Shown piece after piece: positions 25,496 to 36,223 of a DNA stretch of 48,697 nucleotides (its first letter is position 1; every line of letters starts with the position of its first letter). Source of the DNA: Clostridia bacterium (lineage in GTDB: Bacteria; Bacillota; Clostridia; Christensenellales; Aristaeellaceae); NCBI GenBank assembly GCA_017412715.1, contig JAFPWU010000012.1, forward strand, positions 1-48,697, written 5' to 3'. Position numbers and translations under genes: made by a program. The notes beneath the pieces were generated by a model. The model searched no databases. It was not told the DNA's origin and worked only from the letters and a program-made list of their open reading frames with translations.

Positions 25496-25608
25496 TGGGA
25501 GGGCCTGTTTTCAGCGCCCGGACGCATCGCAGGCGCTATGAAAAGGATGGACTTTTTCAGAAGATCAGGAGCGGCAGGAAAAATAATCCCGAAAGGAAAG
25601 AACATACA

Positions 25609-26886
25609 ATGAAAAAACACTGCGCGATTGTGGGAATCAACTGGGGAGACGAAGGCAAGGGCCGGATGGTGGATCTGCTGACGGAGCAGTATGACGTGGT
25701 GATCCGCTATCAGGGGGGAGGAAACGCCGGGCATACCGTGATCAATGAATACGGCAAATTTGCTCTGCATCTGCTGCCTTCCGGCATTTTTCGCCCCGGC
25801 GTGATGAACATCCTGGGGAACGGAGTGGCCCTGGATCTGGAGAACCTGTGGAATGAGATGGAGCAGGTGCGGGCCCAGGGGGTGAAGATCACCCCGGATT
25901 CCCTGCGCATCAGCGACAGGGCTTCCCTGCTGCTGCCCTGGCACCGCCAGCTGGACGGGCTGGAAGAAGCACGGCTGAAGGATCGGGCCTACGGTTCCAC
26001 CAAGCAGGGAATCGCGCCCTTCTATTCCGACAAGTATCAGAAAAAGACGCTGCTGGCGGGAGAACTGTTTGACAGGGAGGCGCTGCGGAAGCACGCGGCC
26101 CGGCTGCTGGAGTGGAAGAATCTGACCCTGACGGGAGTCTACGGGGCGGAGCCCTGCCGGCTGGAGGAGCTGCTGGACTGGCTGGAAACCTACGGAGAGA
26201 AGCTGAAGCCGTTTATCTGCAACACTACAAAGCTGCTGACGGAGGCGGAGAAGGAGGGAAAGAATTTCCTTTTTGAGGCCCAGTTGGGAGCGTTGAGGGA
26301 TCTGGATTACGGGATCATTCCCTATACCACCTCTTCCAACGCGATCGCGGCTTATGCCCCTGTGGGGTCCGGGCTGCCTTCGGTGAAGATTGATCAGGTT
26401 ATTGGCGTGGTGAAGGCCTATTCCACCTGCGTGGGTGAAGGTCCCTTCGTCTGCGAAATGTTCGGCGAGGAAGCGGAACGTCTGCGGAAAGCCGGGGCGG
26501 AATACGGCGCGAAAACCGGACGGCCCCGCCGGGTTGGCCCCATCGATCTGGTAGCGACCCGGTACGGCGTGCAGATGCAGGCCGCCACGGGTCTGGCCCT
26601 GACGAAGCTGGATGTGCTGAGCGATCTGGCGGAAATTCCCGTCTGCGTGAGATATGAGCTGGACGGGCAGGAGACGGATGATTTCCCCTTCCCGACGGCG
26701 CTGGATCGCTGCAAGCCTGTGATGACTACTGTTCCCGGATGGCAGGAGGATATCTCCGGCGCCCGCAGATGGGAAGATCTGCCGAAGGCGGCGCGGGACT
26801 ACGTGGAGATGGTGGAGGCGGCGGTGGGCTGCCACATCGCATACGTCTCCGTGGGTCCGGAGAGGGAAGCGTACATCAGCAGGTGA
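25609..26886 (+). CDS. purA: Adenylosuccinate synthetase
   Basis: PurA joins IMP and aspartate with GTP to give adenylosuccinate, first committed step to AMP. The 425 residues show the GTP loop GDEGKGR with catalytic D14, NAGHTV with catalytic H42, and STKQGIAP; GGLPSVKIDQVIGVVKAYSTCVGEGPF is shortened here to VGEGPF, the IMP-site block. The C-terminal TKLDVLSDL and PTALDRCKP are also normal. Start ATG 25609 has GAAAGGAAAG upstream and matches the family's start (KKHCAIVGINWGDEGKG). purB follows after 187 bases, so both AMP-forming enzymes are adjacent. Confidence 0.96.
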   Translation: MKKHCAIVGINWGDEGKGRMVDLLTEQYDVVIRYQGGGNAGHTVINEYGKFALHLLPSGIFRPGVMNILGNGVALDLENLWNEMEQVRAQGVKITPDSLRISDRASLLLPWHRQLDGLEEARLKDRAYGSTKQGIAPFYSDKYQKKTLLAGELFDREALRKHAARLLEWKNLTLTGVYGAEPCRLEELLDWLETYGEKLKPFICNTTKLLTEAEKEGKNFLFEAQLGALRDLDYGIIPYTTSSNAIAAYAPVGSGLPSVKIDQVIGVVKAYSTCVGEGPFVCEMFGEEAERLRKAGAEYGAKTGRPRRVGPIDLVATRYGVQMQAATGLALTKLDVLSDLAEIPVCVRYELDGQETDDFPFPTALDRCKPVMTTVPGWQEDISGARRWEDLPKAARDYVEMVEAAVGCHIAYVSVGPEREAYISR

Positions 26887-26959
26887 TGCATTTTCCGCGG
26901 CGCTGCCCCGCAAATAAGATTCCGCCCGACAGGACGGGATCTGCGAACGCCCGGGAATG

Positions 26960-27032
26960 CGCTGATTCAATGCCCCAGGGCTGAAATCCGCCGGAGCGAG
27001 GCCGGTTTCAGCCCGAAGAGGGCAGATCAGCG
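26960..27032. repeat. Nested palindrome between purA and purB (possible diverged copy E)
   Basis: GGGCTGAAA (26978-26986) pairs perfectly with TTTCAGCCC (27006-27014), and outside it CGCTGAT and TGCCC pair with GGGCA and ATCAGCG. The loop has GGAGCGAG and the right end reads ATCAGCGTTTTC. Shape, loop and end recall the repeat family, but the stem sequence differs, so membership is uncertain. Confidence 0.5.
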
Positions 27033-27073
27033 TTTTCTGAGACGAAATACAGGACGAGAAAAGGAATGAAACC

Positions 27074-28489
27074 ATGACTGCACAGTATGAATCCCCTCTT
27101 TCCTCCCGTTATGCCAGCAGGTATATGCTGGAACTGTTTTCCCCTCAGACGAGGATTGTTACCTGGCGAAAACTGTGGACGGAGCTGGCCCGGGCGGAAA
27201 GCGAGCTGGGTCTGCCCATCACAGCGGAGCAGGTGACTGCACTGGAGGCCCATCAGGAGGACATCGACTTTGAAAAGGCCGCGGCCCGGGAAAAGGAGGT
27301 CCGTCATGATGTGATGGCCCATGTCTATACCTATGGCCAGGCGGCGCCAGAGGCGGCGGGGATCATTCATCTGGGAGCGACCAGCTGCTATGTAACGGAT
27401 AACGCGGACCTGATCCTGTATCGGGACGCGCTTCGCTATCTCCGGGGAGAGCTGCTGAAGGTGATGAAGCATCTGGCGGCCTTTGCGGAAGAATACAGCG
27501 CCACGCCCACCCTGGGATATACTCACTATCAGCCGGCGCAGCTGGTGACGGTGGGAAAGCGGGCCACGCTCTGGCTGCAAGATCTGGCTTCTGACCTGGA
27601 GGAGCTGGATTTCGTACTGTCCGCGATCCCCTTCCTGGGATGCAGGGGCGCGACCGGCACCGAAGCCAGCCTCCTGGAGCTGTTTGACGGGGACCATGAA
27701 AAATGCGAGGAGCTGAACAGAAGGCTGCGGGAGCGGTTCGGGTTTGAGCGGCTGTTTGATGTAAGCGGGCAGACGTATCCCCGGAAGCTGGACAGCAGGA
27801 TTCTTTCCTGCCTGAGCGCCATCGCCCAGAGCTGCTACAGAATGGCCAACGATCTCCGGCTGCTCCAGCATGACCGTCAGGTAGAGGAGCCCTTCGAAAA
27901 GAATCAGATTGGGTCGTCTGCCATGCCCTATAAGCGCAATCCCATGAGGTGCGAGCGAATCTGCTCCCTGGCAAGGTATCTGATGGCGGACACGATGAAC
28001 GCGGCCATGACTGCCTCCACCCAGTGGCTGGAGCGGACGCTGGACGACTCCGCCAACCGGCGGATTGCCCTGCCGGAAGGATTCCTTTGCGCGGATGCGA
28101 TCCTGCGGCTGGCCCAGAATGTGACAGACGGGCTGCATGTGAACGGGAAGATCGTGGAGCGGACGGTCATGGAATACCTGCCCTTTATCGCTACGGAAAA
28201 CCTGATGATGGAGGCGGTGAAGCAGGGGGCGGACCGGCAGGAAACCCATGAGGTGATCCGGCGCTGCTCCATGGAGGCTACGGCCCGGATGAAAAACGGG
28301 GAGAGCTGCAACCTTCCGGAACTGCTGGCGGCGGATCCGGAATTCCATCTGACGGAAGAGGAAATCAGAGCCAGCCTTCGGCCGGAAAAGTATATCGGGC
28401 GATGCGCCGAACAGGTCCGCGCCTATCTTGAGAAACTGGCGCCTGTGCTGGCGGAGGCCGAGTCCGGGACGGCCGAGATTAACGTATAG
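27074..28489 (+). CDS. purB: Adenylosuccinate lyase
   Basis: PurB removes fumarate from adenylosuccinate to give AMP, and from SAICAR to give AICAR in IMP synthesis. The 471-residue protein is of the fumarase/aspartase superfamily with the signature loop GSSAMPYKRNPMRCE at about 280, GATSCYVTDNADL (about 97) and TLGYTHYQPAQ with the catalytic histidine. Length agrees with the animal-like/clostridial longer PurB branch. Start ATG 27074; AAAGGAATG precedes it. It follows purA and likely shares its transcript unless the palindrome between them ends it. Confidence 0.95.
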   Translation: MTAQYESPLSSRYASRYMLELFSPQTRIVTWRKLWTELARAESELGLPITAEQVTALEAHQEDIDFEKAAAREKEVRHDVMAHVYTYGQAAPEAAGIIHLGATSCYVTDNADLILYRDALRYLRGELLKVMKHLAAFAEEYSATPTLGYTHYQPAQLVTVGKRATLWLQDLASDLEELDFVLSAIPFLGCRGATGTEASLLELFDGDHEKCEELNRRLRERFGFERLFDVSGQTYPRKLDSRILSCLSAIAQSCYRMANDLRLLQHDRQVEEPFEKNQIGSSAMPYKRNPMRCERICSLARYLMADTMNAAMTASTQWLERTLDDSANRRIALPEGFLCADAILRLAQNVTDGLHVNGKIVERTVMEYLPFIATENLMMEAVKQGADRQETHEVIRRCSMEATARMKNGESCNLPELLAADPEFHLTEEEIRASLRPEKYIGRCAEQVRAYLEKLAPVLAEAESGTAEINV

Positions 28490-28588
28490 GGGCTGGGAAA
28501 GGACGGAACGGGGGCATAAGCTGCAGGCACAGTGGAGCCTTCGAGCCGGAGCATAGTTTGTCGGCGCTTTTCTGAGGAATAAAACAAC

Positions 28589-29149
28589 ATGACGATTTGG
28601 GATGTACTGATCATCGGAATCGGACTTGCCATGGATGCCTTTGCCGTATCCGTCTGCAAGGGAATGATCATGCAGGAGCGGGAGTGGAAGAAAGCCTGCG
28701 TGATCGGCGGCTGGTTCGGCTTTTTCCAGATGCTGATGCCGCTGGTCGGATTCGCACTCGGATCCCGCTTCAGCGCCCTTGTGGCCAGCGTGGATCACTG
28801 GATTGCCTTCGTAATGCTGGGATTGATCGGCGGAATGATGATCCGGGAATCCTTTCATCCGGAGGAGGAGAAGGTTTCGGATTCCGTTTCCTGGAAGGCC
28901 ATGCTGCCTCTGGCGGTGGCCACCAGCATCGACGCGCTGGCGACGGGGATTACTTTCGCTTTTCTGGATGCGAATATCTGGACTTCGGTCCTGGTGATCG
29001 GCGCGGTCACCTTCCTGCTGAGCTTTGCGGGAGTTTTCCTGGGCAGGGCCGCAGGAGAAAAGCTGGAGAAAAGGGCAAAGCTGGCAGGGGGAATCGTGCT
29101 GATTCTCATTGGCCTGAAGATCCTGATCGAGCATCTTTCCGGAGGATAG
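28589..29149 (+). CDS. mntP: Manganese efflux pump MntP
   Basis: This 186-residue membrane protein has six hydrophobic segments arranged as two repeats of three. The conserved acidic motifs are visible: DAFAVSVCKGM (from residue 12) and TSIDALATGITF (about 112), plus GLIGGMMIRES. MntP exports Mn2+ and guards against manganese excess. Start ATG 28589. Known mntP genes often have a yybP-ykoY Mn riboswitch; I looked in the 99-base upstream gap and do not see its conserved core. No separate promoter is obvious. Confidence 0.93.
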   Translation: MTIWDVLIIGIGLAMDAFAVSVCKGMIMQEREWKKACVIGGWFGFFQMLMPLVGFALGSRFSALVASVDHWIAFVMLGLIGGMMIRESFHPEEEKVSDSVSWKAMLPLAVATSIDALATGITFAFLDANIWTSVLVIGAVTFLLSFAGVFLGRAAGEKLEKRAKLAGGIVLILIGLKILIEHLSGG

Positions 29150-29230
29150 AAAACGCGCGCAGAAATGATTCCCTTCCTGTGATACAACAGAACAGCATGG
29201 ATCTTACAGGTCTTATCGCCTGTCATAAGC

Positions 29231-29259
29231 TTGACAGCAAAGGGGTTGAAACCTATAAT
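29231..29259 (+). promoter_or_regulatory. Perfect consensus promoter of obg
   Basis: TTGACA (29231-29236), exactly 17 bases, TATAAT (29254-29259): all 12 consensus bases match. Leader of about 70 nt to the obg start at 29339. Confidence 0.95.
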
Positions 29260-29320
29260 AAACTGTCTTCGAATGCGATGAGGCCTTTTTTCCTGTTGCT
29301 TCGGGACAGGATCAATCTAA

Positions 29321-30610
<1,290 letters not shown>

Positions 30611-30631
30611 GACAGATTTAAAGGAGCGGGA

Positions 30632-30919
30632 ATGACAGGAAAACAGAGGGCCCAGCTGAGGGCCATGGCCAATAATCTGGAGACGATTCTGTACATTGGC
30701 AGGGAGGGCATTGGGGAGAATACCGTCCGGGAGGCGGAGGATGCTCTGGAGGCCCGGGAACTGATCAAGTGCTGCGTGCAGCAGGGATGCCCCCTGGAAG
30801 CAAAGGAAGCGCTGGAAGAGCTGTGCGCGCGAACTCACGCGGAGCCGGTTCAGCAGATCGGGAGGCGCTTTGTGATGTATCGTCCCAGCAGGCAGAATCC
30901 CAAAATCGTGCTGGAATAA
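30632..30919 (+). CDS. CRM-domain RNA-binding protein, YhbY family
   Basis: This 95-residue protein is a single CRM domain (MTGKQRAQLRAMANNLETILYIGREG...), with the GKQRAxLR start and the GRRFVMYR end of the YhbY family. YhbY associates with pre-50S particles in E. coli. Start ATG 30632 after AAAGGAG; 21 bases after obg and surely in one operon. Both partners act in large-subunit assembly. Confidence 0.93.
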   Translation: MTGKQRAQLRAMANNLETILYIGREGIGENTVREAEDALEARELIKCCVQQGCPLEAKEALEELCARTHAEPVQQIGRRFVMYRPSRQNPKIVLE

Positions 30920-30935
30920 TGAAGGAGAGATACCC

Positions 30936-31208
30936 ATGCAGAAAGCACTGATCAGCGTAACCGGCCTGGATGCCACGGGCATCATCGCCAAGGTCGCCAC
31001 GAAGCTCAGCGAGCTGAACGTCAATATTCTGGATATCAGCCAGACGATCCTGGGAGGCTATTTCACGATGATGATGATCGTGGATCTCAGCGGCGCTCCG
31101 GTGGATTTCGATTCCATCAACAGAGCGCTTGAGCCGATCCGGGAAGAACTGAAGATGGAGATTCACATGCAGAGGATGGATATTTTTGACGCCATGCATC
31201 GGATCTGA
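30936..31208 (+). CDS. ACT-domain protein, UPF0237 family
   Basis: The 90-residue protein is one ACT domain ([36 protein letters not shown]). ACT domains bind amino acids or similar small ligands and usually regulate. It is the standard neighbour of UPF0210, which follows after 86 bases. Start ATG 30936 after AAGGAGAG. Ligand unknown. Confidence 0.93.
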   Translation: MQKALISVTGLDATGIIAKVATKLSELNVNILDISQTILGGYFTMMMIVDLSGAPVDFDSINRALEPIREELKMEIHMQRMDIFDAMHRI

Positions 31209-31294
31209 GGAAACAGTTTCCGACCGGCCGCCGGATCGGGGAAGGAATACCCTCCCGCACGGCGGCTTGCAGCGGAACGGGACAGGAGAAACGT

Positions 31295-32641
31295 ATGATC
31301 GAAACCGGTGAAATACTGCAGACGCTGCGTATGATCCAGGAGGAGCATTTTGATGTCCGGACCATTACCCTGGGGATCAACCTGCTGGACTGTTCAGACC
31401 GGGATCCGGAGATTTGCGCCCGGCGGGTCTACGACAAAATCTGCCGGACGGCCAGGGATCTGGTGCCTGTCGGGGAGCGCATCGAGGCGGAGCTTGGCAT
31501 CCCGATTGTCAATAAGCGGATCAGCGTGACCCCGGTGAGCCTGATCTGCCAGGGAGATCCCCGGCCGATAGCCCTTGCGCTGGACAGAGCGGCCAGCGAG
31601 ATGGGCGTCAATTTTCTGGGAGGATACAGCGCACTGATGCATAAGGGAGCCACGCTGGCCGACGAGCGGCTGCTGGCTTCCATTCCGGAGGTTCTGAGCG
31701 GGACGGAGCGGCTGTGCGCCAGCGTGAATGTGGCTTCCACCCGGGCGGGGATCAATATGAATGCCGTACGGGAGATGGGGCAGATCATCAGGGAAACGGC
31801 TGAGCGGACGGCGGAAAAGGACGGACTGGGCTGCGCGAAGCTCGTGGTCTTCGCCAACGCGGTGGAGGATAACCCCTTTATGGCCGGTGCCTTCTGCGGC
31901 GTGGGAGAGCCGGAATGCGCCATCAACGTGGGAGTCAGCGGACCCGGCGTGGTGAAGAGGGCCCTGGAAGAGGTGAAGGGACAGCCTTTTGACGTGGTGG
32001 CGGAAACGGTCAAGCGTACCGCTTTCAAGATTACCCGGGTGGGACAGCTGGTAGCCAGGGAAGCAAGTCAGCGGCTGAATATCCCCTTCGGCATCGTGGA
32101 TCTGAGCCTGGCGCCAACCCCTGCACGAGGAGACTCTGTGGCGCATATTCTGGAGGAAATGGGGCTGGAGAGCACCGGAGCTCCGGGAACCACGGCTGCC
32201 CTTGCGCTGCTGAACGACGCGGTGAAGAAGGGCGGCGTGATGGCGAGCAACCACGTGGGCGGGCTCAGCGGCGCCTTTATTCCCGTCAGCGAGGATATCG
32301 GCATGATCGAGGCCGCGGGGAAGGGCAGCCTGACGCTGGAGAAGCTGGAGGCCATGACCTGCGTATGTTCAGTGGGCCTGGACATGATTGCCGTGCCGGG
32401 CGATACCAGCGCCAGCACCATCAGCGGAATCATCGCGGATGAGGCGGCGATCGGCATGGTGAATAACAAGACCACCGCGGTGCGGATCATTCCCGCTGTG
32501 GGCAAGAAGGCAGGGGACCGGGTGGAATTCGGCGGACTGCTGGGTTTTGCCCCGGTGATGCCGGTGAATACCTTTGGCAACGAGGAATTCATCGCCCGGG
32601 GCGGGCGGATTCCCGCGCCGCTGCATTCCCTGCGGAACTGA
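31295..32641 (+). CDS. UPF0210 (DUF711/PFL-like) family protein
   Basis: The 448-residue protein matches UPF0210 from end to end ([28 protein letters not shown]..., [44 protein letters not shown]). The family is widespread in anaerobes, structurally related to the glycyl-radical PFL fold, and without a proven activity. Its constant pairing with an ACT protein suggests ligand control. Start ATG 31295 after GGAGAAA. A palindromic repeat (copy C) starts 2 bases after the stop. Confidence 0.92.
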   Translation: MIETGEILQTLRMIQEEHFDVRTITLGINLLDCSDRDPEICARRVYDKICRTARDLVPVGERIEAELGIPIVNKRISVTPVSLICQGDPRPIALALDRAASEMGVNFLGGYSALMHKGATLADERLLASIPEVLSGTERLCASVNVASTRAGINMNAVREMGQIIRETAERTAEKDGLGCAKLVVFANAVEDNPFMAGAFCGVGEPECAINVGVSGPGVVKRALEEVKGQPFDVVAETVKRTAFKITRVGQLVAREASQRLNIPFGIVDLSLAPTPARGDSVAHILEEMGLESTGAPGTTAALALLNDAVKKGGVMASNHVGGLSGAFIPVSEDIGMIEAAGKGSLTLEKLEAMTCVCSVGLDMIAVPGDTSASTISGIIADEAAIGMVNNKTTAVRIIPAVGKKAGDRVEFGGLLGFAPVMPVNTFGNEEFIARGGRIPAPLHSLRN

Positions 32642-32643
32642 CT

Positions 32644-32767
32644 GCGTTTCCTTGGGAAAATGCTCTTTTATTCCATTCAGTCGGTCACCGCCTTCGCTCA
32701 GGCGGGGTATGTTAAGCCTTCGCTCAGACGATGACCGCCGAAAGATCATTTATTCTGCGTTTCCTTA
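32644..32767 (-). repeat. Palindromic intergenic repeat, copy C (longest)
   Basis: Both ends carry GCGTTTCC (32644-32651, 32757-32764). On the minus strand it starts TAAGGAAACGCAGAATAAAT, nearly the same as copy B for about 50 bases. The loop motif CTTCGCTCA occurs twice (32692-32700, 32718-32726), so the core has been internally duplicated. It fills the gap between the UPF0210 stop and the murC ribosome site. Confidence 0.88.
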
Positions 32768-32785
32768 GACGCTTGGAGGTTGAAC

Positions 32786-34180
32786 ATGATTCCCCATATC
32801 CGGGATTATCAGGGACAGCGGATTCACATGATCGGCATCGGAGGCAGCAGCATGAGCGGCCTGGCGGAGATGCTGATGGATCAGGGCTATACCGTCACCG
32901 GCAGCGACCGGGATGAGGGGTATCTGATTCAGGGGGTTCGGGAGAAAGGCGCGGAGGTTTTTATCGGCCACCGGGCGGAAAACGTTCATGGAGCGGCACT
33001 GGTCTGCTACAGCGCGGCCATCCATCCGGATAATCCGGAGCGGCAGGAAGCGGACCGGCTGGGGATCCCCAGCCTGGAGCGGGCATGGCTGCTGGGCCAG
33101 CTGATGGAAGGCTATCCCAGAGCTGTGGGCGTCTGCGGAGCTCACGGAAAGACCACGGTAACCTCCATGCTCAGTGAGATGCTGCTGGAGCATGGGATGG
33201 ATCCCGCCATTCATATCGGCGGCAGACTGGACGCAATCGGGGGCAGCACCCGGGTGGGCCGGGGAGACATCTTCGTGGCGGAAGCCTGTGAGTTTAACCG
33301 CAGCTTCCTCCGGATGAATCCTACGGTGGCGGTGGTGCTGAACATCGATGCGGACCATCTGGACTGCTACCGGGATATCGATGAGATTGAGGAAACCTTC
33401 GGGCAGTTTCTGCATCTTCTGCCGGAGAACGGCATTGCGATTGGCAATGGGGATGATCCCCGGGTCCGGCGGCAGATGGAAAAACTTTCCTGCCGGAAGA
33501 TCTTTTTCGGATTCAGGGCGGAGAACGACTGGCATCCCGGAAACATGACGGAGGATGATCGGGGATATGCTTCCTTCAACCTGATGCACGGAGAAAAGCA
33601 TGTTACGCGGATCCAGATGGGCGTGCCCGGAGATTTTAATGTCATGAACGCCCTGGCCGCTCTGGCCGCTTCAGATGCTCTTGGGCTTCCCGCGGAAAAG
33701 GCGGCGGACACCCTGACCCGGTTCACAGGCGCTCATCGCCGGTTTGAGCTGACGGATACCATTGACGGGGTGGAAATTTTCCACGACTACGGCCATAATC
33801 CGGCGGAGATGCGCAATGCGCTTTCTATCGCCCGGAAACGCTGCAAGGGAAGACTCTGGGCGGTGATGCAGCCCCATACCTTCAGCCGGGTCCGGTCGCT
33901 GTTTGACGAATATCTGACCTGCACAGAACAGGCGGACTTCACCCTGGTGACGGATATCTGCGCGGCCCGGGAAGCGGATCCCGGAGACCTGAACAGCGGA
34001 ATGCTGGTTGAAGGCATGCGGGCCCACGGAATCAATGCCCAGTGGACACCGGGGTTTGACGATACGGAGAAATACCTGCGGGAGCACTGGCAGCCGGGAG
34101 ATCTGGTGATTACCATGGGATGCGGGGATATTAACCTGCTGAATGCCCAGATCCATCGGCACGAATATCCGGAGACATAA
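32786..34180 (+). CDS. murC: UDP-N-acetylmuramate--L-alanine ligase (MurC)
   Basis: MurC adds L-alanine to UDP-MurNAc in peptidoglycan synthesis. The 464 residues show IGIGGSSMSGLAEML (Rossmann loop, about 16), the ATP loop GAHGKTT (about 119), NIDADHLDCY and HDYGHNPAEMRNAL (about 333). Canonical MurC has DDYGHHP at the last site, so this is a variant. Mpl, MurT-like or other Mur ligases are less likely because of the N-terminal domain. I chose ATG 32786 because GGAGG (32775-32779) is at 6 bases; a TTG at 32780 touches that site. alr follows, so the cluster serves cell-wall alanine supply. Confidence 0.9.
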   Translation: MIPHIRDYQGQRIHMIGIGGSSMSGLAEMLMDQGYTVTGSDRDEGYLIQGVREKGAEVFIGHRAENVHGAALVCYSAAIHPDNPERQEADRLGIPSLERAWLLGQLMEGYPRAVGVCGAHGKTTVTSMLSEMLLEHGMDPAIHIGGRLDAIGGSTRVGRGDIFVAEACEFNRSFLRMNPTVAVVLNIDADHLDCYRDIDEIEETFGQFLHLLPENGIAIGNGDDPRVRRQMEKLSCRKIFFGFRAENDWHPGNMTEDDRGYASFNLMHGEKHVTRIQMGVPGDFNVMNALAALAASDALGLPAEKAADTLTRFTGAHRRFELTDTIDGVEIFHDYGHNPAEMRNALSIARKRCKGRLWAVMQPHTFSRVRSLFDEYLTCTEQADFTLVTDICAAREADPGDLNSGMLVEGMRAHGINAQWTPGFDDTEKYLREHWQPGDLVITMGCGDINLLNAQIHRHEYPET

Positions 34181-34285
34181 AAGATTATGCTCCTTTTTCC
34201 GGACGGATAACAGAAAAGGAGAATGAATCAGGCGCGGAGCCAGGGATAGGAATTCCTGACGAAACAGACGGAAGGAAAGGACCCT

Positions 34286-35401
34286 ATGGAACGGGCGGAG
34301 AGAAATATCCGGATTATTGATCCGGAAGCAATCCGAAAGAATATGGCTGCTCTGCGGAGAACGGTGCCATCGGCATCTATGATCATGGCGGTGGTAAAGG
34401 CAGACGGATATGGCCACGGGGCGGTGACAGCGGCCCGGGCGGCCCTGGCAGGCGGCGCGGAGATGCTGGCCGTAGCCACCCCGGAGGAGGGTGGGCAGCT
34501 CCGGGAAGCAGGAGTGGAAGCGCCGATTCTTGTGCTGGGTGCAACAGGGAGAGGAGATCCGGAGGCTGCGCTGCAGCATGATCTGATTCTGACCGTCTGC
34601 AGCCCGGAAATGGTTTACCTCTGTCAGGAAGCGGTGAACGCGCGGAAACAGGGGACCATTACGGTGCATCTGAAGGTGGACAGCGGTATGGGCCGGATCG
34701 GAATACGGACCCTGTCCGAGCGGGAAAATGTGCTTCGTGCCCTGGACCAATGCCCGGACCTTCGGCTGACCGGTGCATATACTCATTTCAGCGATGCGGA
34801 TGGGAACGAGGCAGGGGAAGCCTATTCCGGAATTCAGTTCAGACGCTTTCTGGAACTGACCGAGGGTTTGAATGTTATCCGCCACTGCGCCAATTCCGCA
34901 GCGGCCCTGCGGCATCCGGAATGGGCGCTGGATATGGTGCGGGAAGGCATCAGCCTGTACGGGTATCCGCCCGTAGAGACGGGACTGGGCCTGCTGCCCT
35001 GCATGGAATGGAAAGCGAAAGTCAGCTATGTAAAAGAAGTTCCCGCCGGGGAGTATATCAGCTACGGCAGAACCTTCCGGACGGAAAAACCCACAAGGAT
35101 TGCCACGGTGACCTGCGGATATGGCGACGGATATCACCGGGAGGGCAGCGGAAAGGCGGAAGTGCTGATCCGCGGCAGACGGGCGAGGATTCTGGGCAGG
35201 ATCTGCATGGATCAGATGATGGCGGATGTGACAGACATTCCAGGGGTGGTCCCGGAGGATCCGGTCACGCTGATGGGCGCGGACGGGGCGGAATGTATCA
35301 CGGCGGAGGAAATAGCAGCCTGGTGCGGAACCATTCCCTATGAGGTTTTGCTGAGCAGCGGTCCCCGGGTGAAAAGAACAGTGAAGGGAGCGGAATCATG
35401 A
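34286..35401 (+). CDS. alr: Alanine racemase
   Basis: Alr interconverts L- and D-alanine with PLP, giving D-alanine for peptidoglycan. The 371-residue protein has the PLP lysine K38 in VVKADGYGHG, the second catalytic residue Y260 in ISYGRTFRT, and RICMDQMMADVT. Start ATG 34286 follows GGAAAGGA. It is 105 bases behind murC, and its stop overlaps the next start (ATGA), so the membrane protein is coupled to it. Confidence 0.97.
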   Translation: MERAERNIRIIDPEAIRKNMAALRRTVPSASMIMAVVKADGYGHGAVTAARAALAGGAEMLAVATPEEGGQLREAGVEAPILVLGATGRGDPEAALQHDLILTVCSPEMVYLCQEAVNARKQGTITVHLKVDSGMGRIGIRTLSERENVLRALDQCPDLRLTGAYTHFSDADGNEAGEAYSGIQFRRFLELTEGLNVIRHCANSAAALRHPEWALDMVREGISLYGYPPVETGLGLLPCMEWKAKVSYVKEVPAGEYISYGRTFRTEKPTRIATVTCGYGDGYHREGSGKAEVLIRGRRARILGRICMDQMMADVTDIPGVVPEDPVTLMGADGAECITAEEIAAWCGTIPYEVLLSSGPRVKRTVKGAES

Positions 35402-36222
35402 CGACGACGAATAATACGAAAAAACAGGCAAAACCGGTGAAACCGGTGGTAAAGCCCTTCCTGCGGGGAACGCCCACGGACGAGCGGACGGGGAAGGGGG
35501 CACTGGCGTATCTGGGAATCCTGGTGATCGCCTCGATTATGAGCTTCCTGGTGTGCAGCATGCTGGCCCTTGACAATGTGTATCTAAGGGTAATTCTGAA
35601 CCTGATGGTCGTGACCCTGGTCATGATCATTCTGTACAATAACGCCGTCAACAGCGGGACAGATGCGGTAGCCAGGGGTGAGATTCTGTATCAGAAGCAG
35701 GAAAGAGGCATCTCCTTTGCGGAATCAGAACGAAGAATCTGCTTTCATCCCCTGAAGGGATATCTGACGGCCCTGCTGGGAAGCATTCCCCTGCTGATCT
35801 GCGCGGTCCTGCTGGCTGCCGTCGCTCACAAACAGTCCACCGGGTTCGGATCCCTGCCCGGATGGATGTCCTCCTATGCCGGCCGAAGCGAGGTGGGGAA
35901 TGCGCTGGTGGCATATACCCAGACCACCCCGATGGGGATGGAGGATATTCTGCGGATTATTGTCCGAATTCTGATTATGCCCTTCGTCTCCATGGTGGGA
36001 GCGGAAAACCGGGACGGCATGCTGCTGCTGGAGCGGCTGAGTCCCCTGATCCTGCTTCTGCCTGCGGCGGCCTATGGAACGGGATATCTGCAGGGCACCC
36101 GGGAGCGCATGAAGATTCATACCGGAATTGCCCAGAGCAACCGAAAGCGGGCAAACCGGGAAAGGAAAGCCCGGAAGGCCAGGATGACGCAGAAACCGAA
36201 GACGCCGGAGCAGCTGAACTGA
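35398..36222 (+). CDS. Hypothetical membrane protein, unknown function
   Basis: I do not recognise this 274-residue protein. It starts with a K/P-rich cytosolic tail (TKKQAKPVKPVVKP), then has about five hydrophobic segments (roughly residues 40-60, 63-82, 120-142, 180-200, 220-240), and ends in a strongly basic tail (NRKRANRERKARKARM). Both ends are therefore probably cytosolic or RNA/lipid facing. It overlaps alr by 4 bases and is followed within 2 bases by rsmD, so it belongs to the murC-alr-rsmD-coaD unit. A role in envelope biology is a guess from context. Confidence 0.75.
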   Translation: MTTTNNTKKQAKPVKPVVKPFLRGTPTDERTGKGALAYLGILVIASIMSFLVCSMLALDNVYLRVILNLMVVTLVMIILYNNAVNSGTDAVARGEILYQKQERGISFAESERRICFHPLKGYLTALLGSIPLLICAVLLAAVAHKQSTGFGSLPGWMSSYAGRSEVGNALVAYTQTTPMGMEDILRIIVRILIMPFVSMVGAENRDGMLLLERLSPLILLLPAAAYGTGYLQGTRERMKIHTGIAQSNRKRANRERKARKARMTQKPKTPEQLN

Positions 36223-36223
36223 T

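Larger units (their letters stand above)
25287..25608 (+). other. Intergenic region and structured leader of purA
   Basis: The 322-base gap has no supported gene, though the purA frame stays open upstream to 25423. It carries a promoter (25385-25413), a nested hairpin (25441-25495) and a second hairpin AGCGCC/GGCGCT (25513-25518, 25532-25537) in a leader of about 190 nt. I cannot match it to a known riboswitch class. Confidence 0.65.

Noticed and set aside
26887-27073. Terminator between purA and purB
   Set aside because: Strong palindrome, but no T-run after it; kept only as a possible repeat copy.
28490-28588. Possible manganese (yybP-ykoY) riboswitch before mntP
   Set aside because: The conserved core of that class is not recognisable in the 99 bases.
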